A stretch of 64,000 nucleotides of DNA, taken from contig CAJYTY010000031.1 of the NCBI GenBank assembly GCA_913777945.1, positions 1 to 64,000 on the forward strand, written 5' to 3'. A program made the translations under genes and the position numbers. Each line of letters begins with the position of its first letter. Within the stretch, counting starts at the first letter, position 1. Below, piece by piece: positions 46,940 through 54,069 of the stretch. The notes beneath the pieces were generated by a model, which worked only from the letters and a program-made list of their open reading frames with translations, was not told the DNA's origin and ran no database searches. The stretch is from an uncultured Acinetobacter sp. GTDB taxonomy: Bacteria; Pseudomonadota; Gammaproteobacteria; Pseudomonadales; Moraxellaceae.

Positions 46940-46978
46940 GGTTTGCAAGGAATTTCATGTACTTGCAGGCCTTTTTTA
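46940..46978 (+). terminator. Terminator after tRNA-Val
   Basis: GGTTTGCAAG pairs with CTTGCAGGCC (10 bp with two G-U pairs), followed by six T residues. Confidence 0.8.
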
Positions 46979-47146
46979 TTGCTTTCTTATTGTTGCACTT
47001 GGTTTTCTTGTTGCATTTTATAATCCAAATAATCCATGTTTTGTGTCATGATTGTGTCAAGACTTGTGTCAAAAAGACGTTTTAGAGATTTGATTTAAAA
47101 CGTTGCGATCAATTTTTACATAACTTTACATAAATGATGGTTTGAT

Positions 47147-48160
47147 ATGAAATTGCCAAAACCAAGGAAGAGGGGAAGTAGTTGGTCTGTTTCAATCATG
47201 GTGCATGGAAAGCGTGAATACTGCACCAGAGACACAGAGCAAGAATGTATACATTGGGCAATGAACCGGGTGATTGAAGCAAACTCAACGCCCAAAGAAG
47301 TCATTGAGGAAAAGAAAAAAACTGTCACGACTTTTCACGACCTTTTTTCTATGTACTACAAGTCACATGGCAAAGACACGAAATCTAAAAAATACATCAG
47401 AGAGCAATTGGATTCTTTTGAGAAAAGATTCGGCGCACTGGCTAAGAGAGATATATCCAAAATCACGGCTCAAGACCTAACGCACTGGCGCAATAAAAGA
47501 CAAAGTGAAGTTTCGGACGGAACCGTCTTAAAAGAGATATCTCTATACAGTGCTGTTTTTACATATGCGCATAAAGAATTGTTCTTGATCGACACCAATC
47601 CCTTTTTTGGCCTGAAAAAACCTAAAAAGCCGAAATCAAGGAACAGACGCATACTTCAAACTGAAATCGAAAAAATCATTGCTGAACTCAAATACGAGAT
47701 TGGTACGATACCAAGATCGAGCAGCCAGTATGTTGCATGGGGGTTTTTGTTTGCAATGGAAACTGCAATGAGACGCGGTGAAATTTTGTCATTAAGAAAA
47801 CATAATATTTATGCTGATCATGTTCATCTCTCAGATACAAAGAATGGTGAGAGCAGGGATGTGCCATTGACTAAACAAGCCAGAGCACTGCTGGCACTTA
47901 TTCAACATAATGATGATCGCTTAATACCTGTTACCGAGAATGCCTTCAGACTTCAATTTGAAAGATCTAAAGCAAGAATTGGTCTGAATGAGCTGCACTT
48001 TCATGATACTCGTCATGAAGCCATTACGCGGCTTGTAAATACTCGAAAGGTTCCAGTTGAAGTTTTAGCGAAGATTACGGGACATAAAACGATTAAAGTA
48101 CTGGTGAACACTTATTACAATCCGAACGTTAAAGATATTGTAAAAATGCTGGATGACTAG
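47147..48160 (+). CDS. int: Prophage tyrosine integrase
   Basis: A 337-residue site-specific recombinase. An N-terminal arm-binding part and a core-binding SAM-like domain (residues 60-150) precede the catalytic domain. The active-site residues can be placed: Arg in TAMRRGEI (209/210), HDTRH (H286, R289), TGHKT (H313) and the nucleophile Tyr in NTYYNP (323/324). It lies next to tRNA-Val and points away from it. Its stop lies in a hairpin shared with the convergent next gene. Confidence 0.95.
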   Translation: MKLPKPRKRGSSWSVSIMVHGKREYCTRDTEQECIHWAMNRVIEANSTPKEVIEEKKKTVTTFHDLFSMYYKSHGKDTKSKKYIREQLDSFEKRFGALAKRDISKITAQDLTHWRNKRQSEVSDGTVLKEISLYSAVFTYAHKELFLIDTNPFFGLKKPKKPKSRNRRILQTEIEKIIAELKYEIGTIPRSSSQYVAWGFLFAMETAMRRGEILSLRKHNIYADHVHLSDTKNGESRDVPLTKQARALLALIQHNDDRLIPVTENAFRLQFERSKARIGLNELHFHDTRHEAITRLVNTRKVPVEVLAKITGHKTIKVLVNTYYNPNVKDIVKMLDD

Positions 48161-48180
48161 GCGCTAATTTTTGCGCCTAG
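48157..48180. terminator. Hairpin between int and the leftward operon
   Basis: CTAGGCGC and GCGCCTAG form a perfect 8-bp stem with an 8-nt loop. It contains the int stop codon and the stop of the convergent gene. The T run is inside the loop, so termination strength is uncertain. Confidence 0.5.
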
Positions 48181-48484
48181 CTCCACCTGTTCCACGTTTA
48201 GATTTGTTGCTCAAAATCTCATGAGCAATGTTTGCATTGTAGAGATATTTTCCTGATGTTCCTTGGTTGAAATTCTCTAACTTTCTGCGCACTGTCTGCA
48301 CGCTAATATTATACTTTTCAGATAATTGTGTTGCTGACAAAAGCTCATCAGCTACTTGCTTTAACTCTCTTACGATACCACCATACAAATTCTGACCGAG
48401 TGTGATTTGAGGTGGTGAATCGCAATCAAGCACTACAACGCATCTAAATGCTCCCACACCAACCCCCTTAAAATACCAACTCAT
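48164..48484 (-). CDS. Putative DNA-binding protein, candidate excisionase
   Basis: A 106-residue basic protein. A helix-turn-helix can be seen at about 48-70 (LLSATQLSEKYNISVQTVRRKL), followed by a wing-like GKYLYN and a Lys/Arg-rich tail. It is the last gene of the leftward operon and lies right beside int, the usual place of xis, so excisionase is a fair guess. It overlaps the preceding gene by 17 bases. The N-terminal 40 residues (cysteine-containing, GAFRCVVVLDCDS) are unrecognised, and a later start is possible. Confidence 0.6.
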   Translation of the reverse strand: MSWYFKGVGVGAFRCVVVLDCDSPPQITLGQNLYGGIVRELKQVADELLSATQLSEKYNISVQTVRRKLENFNQGTSGKYLYNANIAHEILSNKSKRGTGGARRKN

Positions 48485-48731
48485 CAAGTTCTTTTCTGAA
48501 CTCAGCCTGTGTTTGATCGTCGCCTAGGGGCACTAATTCACAAGCTGGAACGCCAAATTCTTTTCTTAATGCATTGTTAGACATAACGCAGAATGTATCT
48601 GACTTGACTAACCATAAGTTGCTTATGAGCCCATGTTTCTGATCATGCCATTCACCAATAAATCGAACCAATGTGACCACTTTTCCGTCATTTAGGTTCA
48701 AAGCCAGCCCACCAACCTGCAATCTACTCAT
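48468..48731 (-). CDS. Phage hypothetical protein, 87 aa
   Basis: I do not recognise this protein. It starts MSRLQVGGLALNL and reads like a small beta-barrel (GKVVTLVRFIGEW, LWLVKSD) with an acidic tail. The frame is open upstream to 48929, but the ATG at 48731 overlaps the previous stop by 8 bases, in keeping with the coupled style of this operon, whereas the extension would lie inside the neighbour. Confidence 0.65.
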   Translation of the reverse strand: MSRLQVGGLALNLNDGKVVTLVRFIGEWHDQKHGLISNLWLVKSDTFCVMSNNALRKEFGVPACELVPLGDDQTQAEFRKELDELVF

Positions 48732-49170
48732 GACTGTTCTCCTGCGCTGCTTCGATCGTTTTCTTGTACTCATCAAAATCACAGTTTTCTGGATCTGTGT
48801 TTGTGAGTAATTCTTGAATCTTACAAGCTGTACGCCACCACTCTTTAACTCTCGGGTTTTCAGACTCAAATGGATATAAGCAGCTAGGATCACGTTGATA
48901 AACATTTGTTGAGGTGGCCAACAAGTCAACCAAGGCTATTGTTTGTTGAATTATCTCAAAGTCACTACGATAAGCTTTGAGTGAGTCGATTTCGGCTTGT
49001 TTTGATTCTTGACCTGCTAAATACATCTCCCAAACCATATTTAATTGATCATCATCAAATAAACCACCAACATCTCCCAATCCGTGAATCCAAGCTTTAT
49101 TCTCAAATTCGTAGCCGCGCCCATTCAATTCATAGAAAAAAACTTCATGCTGTTTATCTAATTTAATCAT
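48724..49170 (-). CDS. Phage hypothetical protein, 148 aa
   Basis: Not recognised. It is an acidic, soluble protein with a Tyr/Glu-rich start (FFYELNGRGYEFENKAW) and a helical middle part (ESKQAEIDSLKAYRSDFE). The start overlaps the upstream stop by 4 bases (ATGA), and its end overlaps the next start. It is carried in the leftward early operon of the prophage. Confidence 0.65.
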   Translation of the reverse strand: MIKLDKQHEVFFYELNGRGYEFENKAWIHGLGDVGGLFDDDQLNMVWEMYLAGQESKQAEIDSLKAYRSDFEIIQQTIALVDLLATSTNVYQRDPSCLYPFESENPRVKEWWRTACKIQELLTNTDPENCDFDEYKKTIEAAQENSHE

Positions 49171-49604
49171 GGCTCGGCTCCTTCGATCATGGCTTTGTTT
49201 TTAGCAACAATAGCCAGACATTCTTCATATGTTCCAACGTGAAATGAATCTCGAATTAACATTCCATCGTCATTTTTAGCAATCCAAGTTCCATATAGTT
49301 TTTCTGTTTTAATATGAGCCTGATGATGTTTGTTAATTTGCATAATTCCATCAATATCAATGCAATCTCCCAAGCAATCAAAATCATGTTCTTTACTGAC
49401 AAAATTTTCAGGCTCTTCATCATCTTGCCAAAATTGGGTGATACTCGATTTTGGTACAACTACATACTCATCACCCAACACTTCACACAACACCCCAACA
49501 TCGCTCACACCTAAAGTGACACCCGTTCCATTTTTCCGACTCTGCTGAAGACGCTTTAACAATGCGTCAGCGTCTTGCTGTAGTGTTTGTTTGATTTCGT
49601 TCAT
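49167..49604 (-). CDS. Phage hypothetical protein, 145 aa
   Basis: Not recognised. The protein begins MNEIKQTLQQDADALLKRL, an N-terminal helix, followed by GVTLGVSDVGVLCEVLGDEYVVV and a C-terminal YEECLAIVAKNKAMIEG. ATG 49604 has GGAG at 8-nt spacing; the frame extends 36 bases further but lies in the neighbouring gene. It is joined to the next gene by an ATGA overlap. Confidence 0.65.
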   Translation of the reverse strand: MNEIKQTLQQDADALLKRLQQSRKNGTGVTLGVSDVGVLCEVLGDEYVVVPKSSITQFWQDDEEPENFVSKEHDFDCLGDCIDIDGIMQINKHHQAHIKTEKLYGTWIAKNDDGMLIRDSFHVGTYEECLAIVAKNKAMIEGAEP

Positions 49605-49606
49605 GC

Positions 49607-49867
49607 TTATTGCTCCAAGAATGTTGTGAGGTTCCACCAATCGCCATTTTCAGAAAGATATTTAGCGTGTTCTTCCTGAGAGCTTTCCCATTCCTCTAAA
49701 GTGATTGCATCCGCAATAGCTTCGCCAATGCATGTTTTAAACACCTGGGTAGCTTCCTGCTTTAAACGAGAAACGAGTTGTTCACCGATTTCAAGCGTAG
49801 GAACAGCATGTAAAATAGGTGAAGAGTCTGGCTCTTCAGGGATATTTACCGCCCATAATTTAGTCAT
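49607..49867 (-). CDS. Phage hypothetical protein, 86 aa
   Basis: Not recognised. A small acidic, helical protein (LEIGEQLVSRLKQEATQVFK, ITLEEWESSQEEHAKYL). AAGG lies 7 nt before ATG 49867, whose first base is the last base of the previous stop codon (TGATG), so translation is coupled. Confidence 0.62.
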   Translation of the reverse strand: MTKLWAVNIPEEPDSSPILHAVPTLEIGEQLVSRLKQEATQVFKTCIGEAIADAITLEEWESSQEEHAKYLSENGDWWNLTTFLEQ

Positions 49868-50040
49868 CACATCACCTTCTTTTGATAAGGCTTACAGTCT
49901 TTTGCTATAAGCCAATGCATACTTTTCTTACCAATCCCGATAAGCATTTCGCCTCTGGAATTGAATGAGATTCTTCTAATATTTCTTGGCCGGCTTAAAT
50001 CTGAATGCGTTATAAGCTGGCCAACTTGATAGTTGTGCAT
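49867..50040 (-). CDS. Phage hypothetical protein, 57 aa
   Basis: A short basic protein (MHNYQVGQLITHSDLSRPR, then RRISFNSRGEMLIGIGKK). It is not recognised. Its ATG overlaps the stop of the ERF gene by one base (TAATG), with GGGAG just ahead, which makes the start convincing. It is coupled in turn to the 86-aa gene. Confidence 0.6.
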   Translation of the reverse strand: MHNYQVGQLITHSDLSRPRNIRRISFNSRGEMLIGIGKKSMHWLIAKDCKPYQKKVM

Positions 50041-50657
50041 TACTCCCAACCCATTTGATCGCGTTTTGCTTTGGTTGCATTTTCAATTTCTTTTGCATAC
50101 TGCGTTGATTTGAAATAATTCCATGCCTTAACCAAAACATCCTTACTTTGAGCATTTCGTATATCACTCAAGGCTCTCTGATAATCAGAATAGAGTTGAT
50201 TATTTTGGGTTTGATGTGTTTGGTTGTTGTTTGAACCCTGCTGGTTCTGATACTCATCCGTATCGGCATCTTTGGAGTCATCAATCAGAAATAGGCCGTT
50301 TAATGCATATTTTCTGGCATAAGAGCTTGATGTACCAAAGGTTTGAGCTATATCCATACCTTTTTTGGAAACTTCTACGCCAGCCTCAGCCCTTACAATA
50401 GTTTCCTTTCCATTGCTATCAGTAAACTTTGCTGTGGCTATTACAACTGGTATGCCACATAGTTCTTTTGACTCATCTGTTAAAACCAGAGTGCATCCAT
50501 ACTTCACAAGCAGTGGTTTTAAAGCCTCAAGAATTGATTCGCATGATCTATAGTGGTACTTGCCAAAGTTATTAAATTTATCCTTAGGCGCTTTAAGTTC
50601 ATGCTGAATTTCAACAAGTGCATTTGTCGTGTTTATAGAATTAACTTGAGCATTCAT
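50040..50657 (-). CDS. erf: ERF-family single-strand annealing protein
   Basis: A 205-residue recombinase of the Essential Recombination Function family, which anneals complementary DNA strands during phage recombination and genome circularisation. The N-terminal domain has LVEIQHELKAPKDKFN, FGKYHYRSCESILEALKPLL and SYARKYALNGLFLIDD, all family consensus. A Gln/Asn-rich linker at about 135-155 separates it from a C-terminal helical part. No lambda-type exonuclease gene is seen beside it; the coiled-coil gene lies 10 bp upstream. Confidence 0.88.
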   Translation of the reverse strand: MNAQVNSINTTNALVEIQHELKAPKDKFNNFGKYHYRSCESILEALKPLLVKYGCTLVLTDESKELCGIPVVIATAKFTDSNGKETIVRAEAGVEVSKKGMDIAQTFGTSSSYARKYALNGLFLIDDSKDADTDEYQNQQGSNNNQTHQTQNNQLYSDYQRALSDIRNAQSKDVLVKAWNYFKSTQYAKEIENATKAKRDQMGWE

Positions 50658-50667
50658 GTCTTAGCCC

Positions 50668-51777
50668 TCAAAACTTGATTGATACGTGCGGAATAGAACC
50701 CGCATGAATTGCACGAATGATTGCTTTACCTTGTTCTTCGCTAATTCCGATTTCAGCCAAGCCAGCTAATGCTTCATTACAAATACGTGCTTTATGTTCC
50801 TTATTTGCCTGACGTGCCGCTTCGGCTTCTTGCTGGGCTTTGAGTTGAGCTGCTTGCTCGTCTTCAATGCGTTTGCGCTCTGCCTCAACAGCTTGCTTCT
50901 CTTTAATTTCAGCTTGTTTAGCCTGCTCAATAGCTTGTTGCTTTAATTGAGCCTCACGTAGTTCCGCGGCTTCTTTTTCAGCTTTCAGACGTGCTTCACG
51001 CTCAGCAGATTCACGAATTTCACGCTCAGCTTTTTCTATAGCTTCTAGCTTTTCACGCTCAATTCGATCAGCTTCAGCTTTAGCCTTTTGTTCAGCTTCA
51101 ATACGTGCATTTTCAGCAGCCTGTCGAGCAATAGCTTCATCACGTTCTTTTTGTTTGCGCTCAATTTCAGCTTGACGCAAACGCTCTAATTCGGCTTGTT
51201 CGGCTTCATATTTTTCACGTGCAGCCAGGGCAGTCCGTAGCTTTTCAAGTGTTTCAAATTTTGCGATCTTGGCTTCTTGTTCGTACTCTTCGAATGATGA
51301 ACCAATTTCCATATTCTCAAGATCGAAGATGTAACCCTTAATCTCATGAGATTCTTTATTTAAGGTGTTTTCATCATGCAGGCTATGAATGGCTCTGATT
51401 ACCGCTTGATGCTTTGCAATACGATCTGCTTCGGCTTGCTCCCACTCAGTTAAAGGTTTGCGAATTTCATCACGCAACGCATCGCACGAATCACGGAATA
51501 ATTTACGATCAGCATCGATTTTGTTCGTGATAACTGTGTATTGCTCTTTTAATTCCTTGCCGTGCGCATCAAAAGCCGTCTTAGTTGAGGCAACTTTACG
51601 AGCCATAGAAGCAATCGCTTTGCGTCCTTTATCTGTTGAAAGATCAGGAACTACAGAACGTGCTTGCTCTGCAATCCGATCAAACAGTGCTTTGGCACCA
51701 CCTTCAGTTTTAAATGCTTCGACAATGGCATTTGAGTTTTGTTCTAATACTTGTAATTCATTTACTTTTGAGTTCAT
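50668..51777 (-). CDS. Phage coiled-coil protein (369 aa) next to erf
   Basis: A long helical protein. Residues about 185-345 are a continuous charged coiled coil, rich in Glu, Lys, Ala and Gln (ERLRQAEIERKQKERDEAI). The N-terminal 180 residues (GGAKALFDRIAEQARSVVP, RKAIASMARKVASTKTAFD) look like a globular head seen in phage recombination-gene neighbours. The C-terminal 40 residues form a small domain. ATG 51777 has GGAG at proper spacing; 51783 is too close. The function is unknown; a DNA-tethering or nuclease-guarding role beside ERF is only a guess. Confidence 0.75.
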   Translation of the reverse strand: MNSKVNELQVLEQNSNAIVEAFKTEGGAKALFDRIAEQARSVVPDLSTDKGRKAIASMARKVASTKTAFDAHGKELKEQYTVITNKIDADRKLFRDSCDALRDEIRKPLTEWEQAEADRIAKHQAVIRAIHSLHDENTLNKESHEIKGYIFDLENMEIGSSFEEYEQEAKIAKFETLEKLRTALAAREKYEAEQAELERLRQAEIERKQKERDEAIARQAAENARIEAEQKAKAEADRIEREKLEAIEKAEREIRESAEREARLKAEKEAAELREAQLKQQAIEQAKQAEIKEKQAVEAERKRIEDEQAAQLKAQQEAEAARQANKEHKARICNEALAGLAEIGISEEQGKAIIRAIHAGSIPHVSIKF

Positions 51778-51846
51778 CTTCATTCTCCGAGCAATTATTT
51801 GCTCAAAATTTCATTTACAAGGCTTAAATGAGCAAATGTTTTCTCA

Positions 51847-52161
51847 TTAATCGCCTTTGTATCTTGAATCCGTATAAATCGGCGCCAGTTCAGTTGCTTT
51901 GACCACTACTTTAACTGCAACTTGATTAACAGGCCCGCATCTAAAATTTGGCTCTTGCTCGCCGATTGGTGTGCAATGTGCTACTGTCAAAGGCCACTTG
52001 CGCCAAGACTTTGCTAGCGAATCCCAGTAAAAAATCAGCTTTCCAACTACACGCAATTTCCAATCAGTTTGTCCAAATGTGCTGTAGTGAGTGGCTTCTG
52101 ATTCTTCACCGATAAAGTAGCCAAATTGCTCTATAAACGCTGGTGATATGAGGTAGTTCAT
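51847..52161 (-). CDS. Phage hypothetical protein, 104 aa
   Basis: Not recognised. It starts MNYLISPAFIEQFGYFIGE and contains a WKLRVVGKLIFYWDSLAKSW stretch rich in aromatic residues. ATG 52161 follows GAGGTGG and begins 7 bases after the previous stop. The frame is open to 52299 but that part overlaps a better-supported gene. Confidence 0.62.
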   Translation of the reverse strand: MNYLISPAFIEQFGYFIGEESEATHYSTFGQTDWKLRVVGKLIFYWDSLAKSWRKWPLTVAHCTPIGEQEPNFRCGPVNQVAVKVVVKATELAPIYTDSRYKGD

Positions 52162-52168
52162 AACCACC

Positions 52169-52375
52169 TCACGCCAGTAAATAGGCCAATGCTTCGGTGT
52201 ACGCTTTACTGCATGACCAGACGCGCTGAGTACAACCGCATTTGCATTGCCAGATAAACCCGCCATCACATAGAGAGCGGTTTTGAGTTTTAGATCCACA
52301 TGCTTTACAGGTGTGGTATTCGTTTAGAATTGTGCGAACAACTTCTGAGTTGGGAGTACGAAGCATCATGTTCAT
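52169..52375 (-). CDS. Small cysteine-rich phage protein, possible zinc ribbon (68 aa)
   Basis: A 68-residue protein with two cysteine pairs, CKACGS (residue 23) and CKCGC (near 44), plus further Cys residues, spaced as in a zinc ribbon. This suggests a small DNA- or RNA-binding or adaptor protein. Its start overlaps the preceding stop by 4 bases (ATGA). Confidence 0.65.
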   Translation of the reverse strand: MNMMLRTPNSEVVRTILNEYHTCKACGSKTQNRSLCDGGFIWQCKCGCTQRVWSCSKAYTEALAYLLA

Positions 52376-53121
52376 TTTGAGTGCTCCAAAATTTTTTGGA
52401 TTTGAGAAGTAGCTTCCAAGAAATCAGCTTCTGTTTTCCAAAATATTTGCTTATTGCCTACTTGAATTCGGTAAGCATTTTTAAACTCATCTTCACTATT
52501 TGGCTTAAATGGCAAAGGAACTTCAATTTCAAGTTTTACGGTGCGGGGTTTAAGTCGGAACGCATAATGACCACCGCCAAAATCTGTAATCTTCAAATTG
52601 GCAATATCGTTTTGCCAGTACTTATCATCATCAAAGCTGTATTGAACGCGTTCACCTTTGCCAATAGCGATTAACGCATCCGCACCGCTGATTAGGCCTT
52701 GTTCATTTTCAGGGGTTTGTGGTTTAGACTTGGTCTTTTCCCACATTGCTTGACGCATTTCATGATGCTGTAACTCATCCCAACCTTGTTCGCGGAATAT
52801 GAAAGACTTACCACTCGAGTCTTGATAAATCTGATCATCGCCTTCAGTTTCCCAATTTGCGTCATCAATATCATTCCGATGCAAAACAACAAGGTCTCGA
52901 AGTTGGGGCAGGGTGAGTTCTTGGAAGTCACATTCTGCGAAGTCATCAGAACAATTCCCAGACCACAAAATTTTGTCTTCAGCATAAACAAAACGTGCTT
53001 TATTCCAGCTTTCTTTAACAACAGCTCCATCCCACTTGTGCTTATAACCCAACTCAAAAAACAACTCCTGAGCTTCCCGGCTTTCAGCTTCATTGTTGAC
53101 GCGGATTTTGTAGTTATTCAT
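52372..53121 (-). CDS. Phage hypothetical protein, 249 aa
   Basis: A soluble protein not recognised as a known family. The first 90 residues (MNNYKIRVNNEAESREAQE, LFFELGYKHKW) resemble a small domain seen at the start of several phage accessory proteins. The middle part (GADALIAIGKGERVQY) and the C-terminal beta-rich part look like separate units. It overlaps both neighbours by a few bases and so belongs to the coupled leftward operon. Confidence 0.65.
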   Translation of the reverse strand: MNNYKIRVNNEAESREAQELFFELGYKHKWDGAVVKESWNKARFVYAEDKILWSGNCSDDFAECDFQELTLPQLRDLVVLHRNDIDDANWETEGDDQIYQDSSGKSFIFREQGWDELQHHEMRQAMWEKTKSKPQTPENEQGLISGADALIAIGKGERVQYSFDDDKYWQNDIANLKITDFGGGHYAFRLKPRTVKLEIEVPLPFKPNSEDEFKNAYRIQVGNKQIFWKTEADFLEATSQIQKILEHSK

Positions 53122-53359
53122 GAGTAGGCTCCTGATCTTTTAAGGCCTGCATCAAGTGTGATTTCAATATCTCAAAATCAACTTCAAAATCTTCAATTGA
53201 TAAAGTTGTACCAAGCATATAAAGAACTTGATTTGCCACGTTCAGGAGATAGTCGTTAGCAAAAGACTGGTCAGCAACAGCAAGTCGATCAGCCGTTATT
53301 GCAATTTGCATCCGACTTTCTTCAACTGATTTTTCAATGATTGCTTGAAAGTTATTCAT
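53114..53359 (-). CDS. Phage hypothetical protein, 81 aa
   Basis: A helical acidic protein (FQAIIEKSVEESRMQIAITA, LLNVANQVLYMLGTTL). It is not recognised. It begins in an ATGA overlap with the small membrane protein gene and overlaps the next gene by 8 bases. Confidence 0.6.
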   Translation of the reverse strand: MNNFQAIIEKSVEESRMQIAITADRLAVADQSFANDYLLNVANQVLYMLGTTLSIEDFEVDFEILKSHLMQALKDQEPTHE

Positions 53360-53526
53360 TTCTGATCTCCCGCAAACTGAGCCTGATAAGCCTTAGCTTT
53401 CTGAGCTTGAAAATCAGCGTCATTGGCACATGATTTCAATCCGGTTACTGTCATAGCAGCAACAATCACAAACAGGCTTGCCATCGCTAGACCTGAGCTG
53501 TTGTGTTTTTTTGGTTCTTGTTTCAT
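53356..53526 (-). CDS. Small phage membrane protein, 56 aa
   Basis: A 56-residue protein with a polar N terminus (MKQEPKKHNSSG), one hydrophobic segment at about 14-28 (MASLFVIVAAMTVTG) and a helical tail (FQAQKAKAYQAQF). GTLKSC-like text is absent; a lone Cys follows the helix (KSCAND), so lipid attachment is not clear. Both ends overlap neighbours in ATGA fashion, which supports the frame even though it is short. Confidence 0.6.
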   Translation of the reverse strand: MKQEPKKHNSSGLAMASLFVIVAAMTVTGLKSCANDADFQAQKAKAYQAQFAGDQK

Positions 53527-53873
53527 GCTTCAACCTCCATCAGAGCTTGAATTATTTTGATAGCTTTTTTAGGCTGCCAAGTGCAGTAGCTTTTGATTTC
53601 GGCTTTGGCTTCACTACGTCTTATACCCATACGCGAGGCATAGTCATCAAGGTGCTTGATCTCCAAGCCTGCAAACATAGCTTGAGCTTTTTCTTTATCG
53701 TCTTTAAAGCAAGCTTTGCTAAGATCATATTTTTCTTTAGCAACAGCAGCTTGCTCGGCTTTGTACTTATCCAGATCAGAATTAATATTGCGTGTACGAT
53801 TTGGCATAGATAAAACACCATGATCCAATCGCTCAATTTTGAAAGTTTGACTTTCAATTGTTCTTTGTTTCAT
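53523..53873 (-). CDS. First gene of the leftward operon, hypothetical protein (116 aa)
   Basis: A 116-residue, mostly helical, basic protein (DLDKYKAEQAAVAKEKYDL, RMGIRRSEAKAEIKSYCTW). It is not recognised. GAGG lies 5 nt before ATG 53873. It is the promoter-proximal gene of the operon read from PL at 53947-53975, the place where lambda carries N, but no arginine-rich N-type motif is evident. Confidence 0.65.
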   Translation of the reverse strand: MKQRTIESQTFKIERLDHGVLSMPNRTRNINSDLDKYKAEQAAVAKEKYDLSKACFKDDKEKAQAMFAGLEIKHLDDYASRMGIRRSEAKAEIKSYCTWQPKKAIKIIQALMEVEA

Positions 53874-53893
53874 AATGACCTCACTCGTTGAGT

Positions 53894-53929
53894 AAAAGTC
53901 CCTGTCCGTCGAAAGCTAGGGGCTTTTTT
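53894..53929 (+). terminator. Hairpin in the PL leader
   Basis: AAAAGTCCCT pairs with AGGGGCTTTT (one G-U) and is followed by further T residues on the plus strand. On the minus strand, the direction of PL transcription, one pair becomes a C-A mismatch. It may block rightward transcription or act as a leader structure. Confidence 0.5.
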
Positions 53930-53946
53930 ATTAACTGATGAGATTT

Positions 53947-53975
53947 ATAATAACGATGTTATTATTTCATATCAA
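53947..53975 (-). promoter_or_regulatory. PL-like leftward early promoter
   Basis: On the minus strand TTGATA (53975-53970) and TATTAT (53952-53947) are spaced by 17 bp, a near-consensus sigma-70 promoter. One operator (53949-53963) covers the -10 side and another (53974-53988) touches the -35, so repressor should shut it off. Confidence 0.75.
53949..53963. promoter_or_regulatory. Phage operator OL1-like
   Basis: AATAAC-GAT-GTTATT, a perfect 6-bp dyad with a 3-bp centre, overlapping the PL -10 box. Confidence 0.75.
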
Positions 53976-53988
53976 TAGCAATGCTATT
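53974..53988. promoter_or_regulatory. Phage operator OL2-like
   Basis: AATAGC-AAT-GCTATT, a perfect dyad, 25 bp from its partner and touching the PL -35 box. Confidence 0.72.
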
Positions 53989-54028
53989 AAATTTACAATT
54001 TATTTACTAACAAGATTATTTTTTATAA

Positions 54029-54056
54029 AAAAAACCCGCACTAATGCGGGTTTTTT
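54029..54056. terminator. Bidirectional terminator after the repressor gene
   Basis: AAAAAACCCGCA with TGCGGGTTTTTT and a 4-nt loop, just past the repressor stop. It insulates the repressor transcript from PL. Confidence 0.92.
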
Positions 54057-54069
54057 ACTAAATATGTTA

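Noticed and set aside
48732..48929. N-terminal extension of the 87-aa phage gene
   Set aside because: The extension lies entirely inside the upstream gene, and the internal ATG at 48731 matches the overlapping-start style of the operon.
51000..51250. Apparent repeat-rich DNA in the coiled-coil gene
   Set aside because: The similarity comes from recurring Glu/Ala/Lys codons of a coiled coil; I see no exact DNA repeat unit.
53478..53813. Plus-strand frame opposite the first genes of the leftward phage operon
   Set aside because: The minus-strand genes there have coupled starts and ribosome sites; this one has neither, and its product is Phe/Leu/Ser rich in the way of antisense frames.
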